In this document: piece by piece, positions 59,157-64,000 of the stretch
Numbering within the stretch: the first letter of the stretch is position 1
Layout of the letters: every line of letters begins with the position of its first letter
Notes under the pieces: generated by a model
Database searches by the model: none
Seen by the model: the letters and a program-made list of their open reading frames with translations, nothing else
What the model was told of the DNA's origin: nothing
Assembly: GCA_000720995.1 (NCBI GenBank)
Contig: JOEL01000056.1
Span: forward strand, 1 to 64,000
Reading direction: 5' to 3'
DNA length: 64,000 nt
Source: Streptomyces celluloflavus
Lineage (GTDB): Bacteria > Actinomycetota > Actinomycetes > Streptomycetales > Streptomycetaceae
Position numbers and translations under genes: made by a program

Positions 59157-62100
59157 TCACTCCGCGCGCATCCATTGCTCCATGACCGACAACAGATGAT
59201 CGGTATCCACCGGCTTGGTCACATAGTCGGAAGCTCCGGAGTCGATGCTCTTCTCCCGGTCGCCCTTCATCGCCTTCGCGGTCAGCGCGATGATGGGCAG
59301 CCCGGCGAACTGCGGCATCCGGCGGATCGCGGCCGTGGTCGCGTACCCGTCCATCTCCGGCATCATGATGTCCATCAGCACCAGGACGACATCGTCGTGC
59401 TGCTCCAGCACCTCGATGCCCTCCCGGCCGTTCTCCGCGTACAGCACCGAAAGCCCGTGCTGCTCCAGGACGCTGGTGAGCGCGAAGACATTGCGGATGT
59501 CGTCGTCGACGATCAGCACCTTCTCACCGTGGAACCCGCCCTCGACCGCCGGGTCCACCAGATCCTGGCCGTTGCCGATCCACGGCTCCTCCGCGGGCTG
59601 CCGGTCGGCCGGCGGCAGGGACGGCAGGGGCGCGTGCTGCGGCGGGGCGGCCGGGGAGCGGCCCGGCAGCGCGAAGCGGCGGGCGGCGCCCGAAACCGCG
59701 CGGCGGCGGCGCCGGTTGAGCGCTCCGCCCGCCCGATCGTCGGCCTGCCGTTCATCGGCCTCGGCCTGCCGGCCGACCTCCGTCTCGCGCGCCTCCGCGT
59801 CCATCGCCAGGCCGCCCGCCACCAGCTGCGGGTAGCCCTGTGGCGGCAGACCGCCCTGGTTGTGCGGCAGGTAAAGCGTGAAGGTGGAGCCGCGGCCCGG
59901 CTCACTGGCGGCGTGGATCTCGCCGCCCAGCAGCCGGGCGATCTCCCGGCTGATGGACAGCCCCAGGCCCGTGCCGCCGTACTTGCGGCTGGTCGTACCG
60001 TCCGCCTGCTTGAACGCCTCGAAGATGACCCGCATCTTGCTGGACGCGATACCGATGCCCGTGTCGGTCACCGAGAACGCGATCATGGCGGCGTCCGGAT
60101 CGCGCAGCGCACCGTGCTCCAGCAGCTGCTCGCGGATCGCCACCGGCACCTCCGCGCCGGCCGGCCGGATGACGAGTTCGACGGCGCCGCTGTCGGTGAA
60201 CTTCACCGCGTTGGAGAGCAGATTGCGCAGCACCTGGAGCAGCCGCTGCTCATCGGTGTGCAGCGTGGCGGGCAGCTCCGGGGAGACCCGTACGGAGAAG
60301 TCGAGTCCCTTCTCCGCGGTCAGCGGCCGGAAGGTCGCCTCGACGTAGTCGACGAGCTGGACCAGCGCGATCCGCGTCGGGCTGACATCCATCTTGCCCG
60401 CCTCCACCTTCGACAGGTCGAGGATGTCGTTGATCAGCTGGAGCAGGTCGCTGCCCGCGCCGTGGATCGTCTCGGCGAACTCCACCTGCTTCGGCGAGAG
60501 GTTGCCCTCGGCGTTGTCGGCCAGCAACTTGGCGAGAATCAGCAGGGAGTTGAGCGGCGTGCGCAGTTCGTGCGACATGTTCGCCAGGAACTCCGACTTG
60601 TAGCGCATCGAGACCGCGAGCTGCTCGGCGCGCTCCTCCAGGACCTGCCGCGCCTCCTCGATCTCGGTGTTCTTCACCTCGATGTCGCGGTTCTGCTCGC
60701 GCAGTTGCTCGGCCTTCTCCTCCAGCTCGGAGTTGGACAGCTCCAGCGCCTTCTGCCGGCTCTCCAGCTCCCCGGACCGCTCCTTGAGCTGCTCGGTCAG
60801 CTCCTGCGACTGCTTGAGCAGCACCTCGGTCTTGGTGTTGACCGAGATGGTGTTGACGCTGGTCGCGATCATCTCGGCGATCTGGTTGAGGAAGTCCTTC
60901 TGGATCTGCGTGAACGGCTGGAAGGAAGCCAGCTCGATCACTCCGAGCACCTTGTCCTCGAAGAGCACCGGCAGCACGATCACATTCGCCGGCGGCGCCT
61001 CCCCGAGCCCGGAGGCGATCTTGAGGTAGCCGGCCGGGACGTTCTCCACCAGGATGGTGCGCCCCTCCACGGCGGCCGTGCCGATCAGCGTCTCGCCCGG
61101 CCGGAAGGTCGTCGGCATCCCGCCCATCGCGTACCCGTAGGAGCCCATCAGCCGCAGCTCGTACGCGCCCGCCTCGCCGCCGTCCGTGCGGAGCTCCCGG
61201 CTGTCGGGCCGGTCCGCGAGGAAGAACGCGCCGTGCTGCGCGGAGACCGCGGGGGACAGTTCGCTCATGATGAGCGTGGCGACGTCCTTGAGGTCGCGGC
61301 GGCCCTGCATCAGACCGGAGATCCGGGCCAGATTGCCCTTGAGCCAGTCCTGTTCCTCGTTGGCGAGCGTGGTCTCGCGCAGCGTGGAGATCATGGTGTT
61401 GACGTTGTCCTGGAGCTCCAGGATCTCGCCGGCGGCGTCCACGTCGATGCGGACGTTGTGGTCGCCGAGGGTGACCGCGGCGGCGACCGCGGCGATGGCG
61501 CGCACCTGGCGGGTCAGGTTGCCCGCCATCTCGTTCACCGATTCGGTCAGGTCCTTCCAGGTGCCGGCCACGCCCCGCACCTGCGCCTGGCCGCCGAGCT
61601 GGCCCTCCGTACCCACCTCGCGGGCCACCCTGGTGACCTGCTCGGCGAAGGACGACAGCTGATCGACCATGGTGTTGATCGTGGTCTTCAGCGCGAGGAT
61701 CTCACCGCGCGCGTCGATGTCGATCTTCTTGGTCAGATCGCCCTTGGCGATGGCGGTGGTGACCATGGCGATGTTGCGTACCTGGCCGGTGAGGTTGTTG
61801 GCCATCGAGTTCACCGACTCGGTGAGGTCCCGCCACGTGCCGGCGACACCGGGGACGCGGGCCTGGCCGCCCAGGATGCCGTCGGTGCCCACCTCACGGG
61901 CCACCCGTGTGACCTCGTCGGCGAACGACGACAGCGTCGTGACCATCGTGTTGACCGTGTCGGCGAGCTGCGCGACCTCGCCCCGCGCCTCGACCGTGAC
62001 CTTCTTCGTCAGATCGCCGTTGGCGACCGCCGCCGAGACCTGCGAGATGTTGCGCACCTGGATGGTCAGGTTGTTGGCCATCAGGTTGACGTTGTCGCTG

Positions 62101-64000
62101 AGGTCCCGCCAGATACCGGTGGCGCCCGCCACCCGCGCCTGACCGCCCAACTGCCCCTCGGTGCCCACCTCACGGGCCACTCGCGTCACCTGCTCCGCGA
62201 ACGAGGAGAGCTGGTCGACCATGGTGTTGACGGTCGTGACGAGTTCGAGGATCTCGCCCTTGGCGTCGACGGTGATCTTCTTGGAGAGGTCGCCGCGGGC
62301 CACCGCAGTCGTCACCTCGGCGATGTTGCGGACCTGGGACGTCAGATTGTTCGCCATGAAGTTGACGGACTGGGTGAGGTCCTTCCAGGTCCCGCTGACG
62401 CCCTGCACCTCGGCCTGACCGCCCAGCATGCCCTCCGTGCCCACCTCGCGGGCGACCCGGGTGACCTGCTCCGCGAAGGACGACAGCTGGTCGACCATCG
62501 TGTTCAGAGTGTTCTTCAGCTCCAGGATCTCGCCCCGGGCGTCCACGTCGATCTTCTGCGACAGATCACCGCGCGCCACCGCCGTGGCCACCTGCGCGAT
62601 GTTGCGGACCTGCGCCGTCAGGTTGCCGGCCATGCCGTTCACCGAGTCGGTCAGATCGCGCCAGACACCCGCGACGCCCGGCACCTGCGCCTGACCGCCC
62701 AGCCTGCCGTCCGTACCGACCTCCCGGGCGACCCGGGTGACCTGCTCGGCGAATGCGGAGAGCTGGTCGACCATCGTGTTGATGGTGTTCTTCAGCTCCA
62801 GGATCTCGCCGCGCGCGTCCACGTCGATCTTCTGCGACAGATCACCACGCGCCACCGCCGTCGTCACCTGGGCGATCTGCCGCACCTGTGACGTCAGGTT
62901 CCCCGCCATGAAGTTGACGGAGTCGGTCAGTTCCTTCCAGGTGCCGCTGACGCCGTCCACCCGGGCCTGCCCGCCGAGCTGGCCCTCCGTCCCCACGTCC
63001 CGGGCCATCCGCGTGACCTGGTCCGCGAACGAGGACAGCTGGTCCACCATGGTGTTCACGGTGTTCTTCAGCTGGAGCATCTCGCCGGAGACATCGACGG
63101 TGACCTTCTGCGACAGATCGCCGTTGGCGACCGCCGTCGTCACCTGGGCGATATTGCGCACCTGCCCGGTCAGGTTGCGGAAGGCGGTGTTCACGGAGTC
63201 CGTGAGGTCCTTCCAGGTGCCCGCCGCGCCCGGCACCGCCGCCTGGCCGCCCAGCTCGCCCTCGACGCCGATCTCCCGCGCCACCCGCGTCACTTCGGCA
63301 CCGAACGACGACAGCTGCCCCACCATCGTGTTGACGGTGTTCTTCAACTCCAGCATTTCACCGGCCACATCGACGGTGACCGTCTGCGACAGGTCACCAT
63401 TGGCGACCGCCGTCGTCACCTGCGCGATGTCCCGCACCTGCGCCGTGAGGTTGCGGAACGCGGTGTTCACCGAGTCGGTGAGGTCCTTCCACGTCCCGGC
63501 CGCGCCCGGCACCTGCGCCTGCCCGCCGAGCTGCCCCTCGGCTCCGACCTCACTCGCCACCCGCGTCACTTCGTCCGCGAAGGTCCGCAGCGTCTCGGTC
63601 ATGGTGTTGATGGTGTCGGCGAGCTGCGCGACCTCGCCGCGCGCGCTGACCGTGACCTTCTGCGACAGATCGCCGCTCGCGACGGCGGTCGTGACCTGGG
63701 CGATGCCCCGCACCTGCGCGGTGAGGTTTCCGGCCATGAGATTGACCGAATCCGTCAGGTCCTTCCACACCCCGGCGACACCGGGGACCTGCGCCTGCCC
63801 GCCGAGTTCCCCCTCCGTACCGACCTCGCGCGCGACGCGGGTCACCTCGGAGGCGAACGAGGAGAGCTGGTCCACCATCGTGTTGACGGTGTTCTTGAGC
63901 TCCAGCATCTCGCCGGCCACGTGCACCGTGACCTTCCGGGACAGATCACCCTTGGCGACCGCGGTGGTCACCAGGGCGATGTCCCGCACCTGCGCGGTCA
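59157..64000 (-). CDS. osaA: Hybrid sensor kinase OsaA (5' end beyond window)
   Basis: At least 1610 residues visible; the gene continues past the right edge. Nine complete 92-residue HAMP-type repeats (each starting V/M-R-x-I-A) and a tenth partial, each 276 bp, span 63989 to about 61280. Then a GAF domain ([20 protein letters not shown]), a coiled coil ([20 protein letters not shown]), HisKA with H1140 ([11 protein letters not shown]), HATPase ([20 protein letters not shown]), a disordered Arg/Pro linker and a C-terminal receiver with D1540 ([11 protein letters not shown]). Missing Cache or TM input, as known for this cytoplasmic kinase. Partner of OsaB. Confidence 0.95.
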   Translation of the reverse strand, partial: TAQVRDIALVTTAVAKGDLSRKVTVHVAGEMLELKNTVNTMVDQLSSFASEVTRVAREVGTEGELGGQAQVPGVAGVWKDLTDSVNLMAGNLTAQVRGIAQVTTAVASGDLSQKVTVSARGEVAQLADTINTMTETLRTFADEVTRVASEVGAEGQLGGQAQVPGAAGTWKDLTDSVNTAFRNLTAQVRDIAQVTTAVANGDLSQTVTVDVAGEMLELKNTVNTMVGQLSSFGAEVTRVAREIGVEGELGGQAAVPGAAGTWKDLTDSVNTAFRNLTGQVRNIAQVTTAVANGDLSQKVTVDVSGEMLQLKNTVNTMVDQLSSFADQVTRMARDVGTEGQLGGQARVDGVSGTWKELTDSVNFMAGNLTSQVRQIAQVTTAVARGDLSQKIDVDARGEILELKNTINTMVDQLSAFAEQVTRVAREVGTDGRLGGQAQVPGVAGVWRDLTDSVNGMAGNLTAQVRNIAQVATAVARGDLSQKIDVDARGEILELKNTLNTMVDQLSSFAEQVTRVAREVGTEGMLGGQAEVQGVSGTWKDLTQSVNFMANNLTSQVRNIAEVTTAVARGDLSKKITVDAKGEILELVTTVNTMVDQLSSFAEQVTRVAREVGTEGQLGGQARVAGATGIWRDLSDNVNLMANNLTIQVRNISQVSAAVANGDLTKKVTVEARGEVAQLADTVNTMVTTLSSFADEVTRVAREVGTDGILGGQARVPGVAGTWRDLTESVNSMANNLTGQVRNIAMVTTAIAKGDLTKKIDIDARGEILALKTTINTMVDQLSSFAEQVTRVAREVGTEGQLGGQAQVRGVAGTWKDLTESVNEMAGNLTRQVRAIAAVAAAVTLGDHNVRIDVDAAGEILELQDNVNTMISTLRETTLANEEQDWLKGNLARISGLMQGRRDLKDVATLIMSELSPAVSAQHGAFFLADRPDSRELRTDGGEAGAYELRLMGSYGYAMGGMPTTFRPGETLIGTAAVEGRTILVENVPAGYLKIASGLGEAPPANVIVLPVLFEDKVLGVIELASFQPFTQIQKDFLNQIAEMIATSVNTISVNTKTEVLLKQSQELTEQLKERSGELESRQKALELSNSELEEKAEQLREQNRDIEVKNTEIEEARQVLEERAEQLAVSMRYKSEFLANMSHELRTPLNSLLILAKLLADNAEGNLSPKQVEFAETIHGAGSDLLQLINDILDLSKVEAGKMDVSPTRIALVQLVDYVEATFRPLTAEKGLDFSVRVSPELPATLHTDEQRLLQVLRNLLSNAVKFTDSGAVELVIRPAGAEVPVAIREQLLEHGALRDPDAAMIAFSVTDTGIGIASSKMRVIFEAFKQADGTTSRKYGGTGLGLSISREIARLLGGEIHAASEPGRGSTFTLYLPHNQGGLPPQGYPQLVAGGLAMDAEARETEVGRQAEADERQADDRAGGALNRRRRRAVSGAARRFALPGRSPAAPPQHAPLPSLPPADRQPAEEPWIGNGQDLVDPAVEGGFHGEKVLIVDDDIRNVFALTSVLEQHGLSVLYAENGREGIEVLEQHDDVVLVLMDIMMPEMDGYATTAAIRRMPQFAGLPIIALTAKAMKGDREKSIDSGASDYVTKPVDTDHLLSVMEQWMRAE
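61280..64000 (-). repeat. 276-bp tandem HAMP-repeat array
   Basis: At least nine coding repeats of exactly 276 bp with unit starts at 63989, 63713 and so on down to 61505. High similarity between units ([18 protein letters not shown] recurs) makes the array prone to unequal recombination and to assembly collapse. Confidence 0.9.

Noticed and set aside
61280-64000. CRISPR-like or noncoding repeat array
   Set aside because: The 276-bp repeats are in-frame HAMP domains of osaA with no spacers.

Overview
The window is very GC-rich DNA with long antisense open frames, frequent GTG starts and strong GC-rich hairpin terminators, which points to a Streptomyces chromosome. The gene set (hflX, an RSH-type ppGpp enzyme, dapF, miaA, miaB, gluABCD with gluRK, recX-recA, an AI-2E family protein, DUF3046, a FemX-like enzyme, lhr, a Nei/Fpg glycosylase, dps, clgR, cinA, pgsA, rimO, a RodZ-like gene, ftsK, osaB-osaA) is the conserved core-arm segment that in S. 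coelicolor runs, from memory of that genome, about SCO5796 down to SCO5748. Species cannot be fixed from sequence alone.

Layout. 0.16-12.8 kb: mostly minus-strand housekeeping genes for ribosome rescue (hflX), stringent response (rshA), lysine/peptidoglycan precursor (dapF) and tRNA modification (miaA, miaB), with two small plus-strand genes. 12.8-21.6 kb: a LysR/RhtA divergent pair with a classic T-N11-A box, an orphan TAXI binding protein, a cold-shock gene, and the glutamate sensing and uptake locus gluK-gluR / gluABCD. 21.7-25.7 kb: a flavin monooxygenase followed by G-rich tandem repeats, then a cysteine dioxygenase-rhodanese pair preceded by a cysteine-containing leader peptide and a hairpin. 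25.7-34.2 kb: recX-recA with an SOS promoter, a thioredoxin-reductase-like flavoprotein, a perfect octanucleotide VNTR, an AI-2E family transporter, DUF3046, DUF7003 and a FemX-like ligase. 34.8-38.5 kb: a compact persulfide-detoxification locus (CstB-like fusion, a rhodanese lacking its catalytic cysteine, a TauE/SafE exporter, a CstR-type repressor, a membrane rhodanese) with three matching CstR/CsoR-type operators. 38.7-43.4 kb: a large secreted lectin/DUF11-repeat protein with a Cys/His-rich tail, a terpene-cyclase-like toroid protein and a decayed azlC-azlD fusion. 43.4-59.1 kb: lhr, nei-type glycosylase, an SDR, dps, and the minus-strand chain osaB, ftsK, a tiny ORF with a perfect Shine-Dalgarno, the rodZ-like gene, rimO-pgsA-cinA-clgR. 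59.2 kb to the end: the 3' part of osaA, a giant HAMP-repeat hybrid kinase whose 5' end lies beyond the window.

Two sulfur loci are the best integrated systems here: cysteine catabolism (leader peptide, dioxygenase, rhodanese) and sulfane-sulfur clearance (CstR regulon). The most unexpected items are a 32-codon ORF with a 10/10 anti-SD match just before the rodZ-like gene, the cysteine leader peptide, and the lectin-DUF11 protein with its repeated CHG tail. Function calls rest on motifs read by eye; no database search was run.
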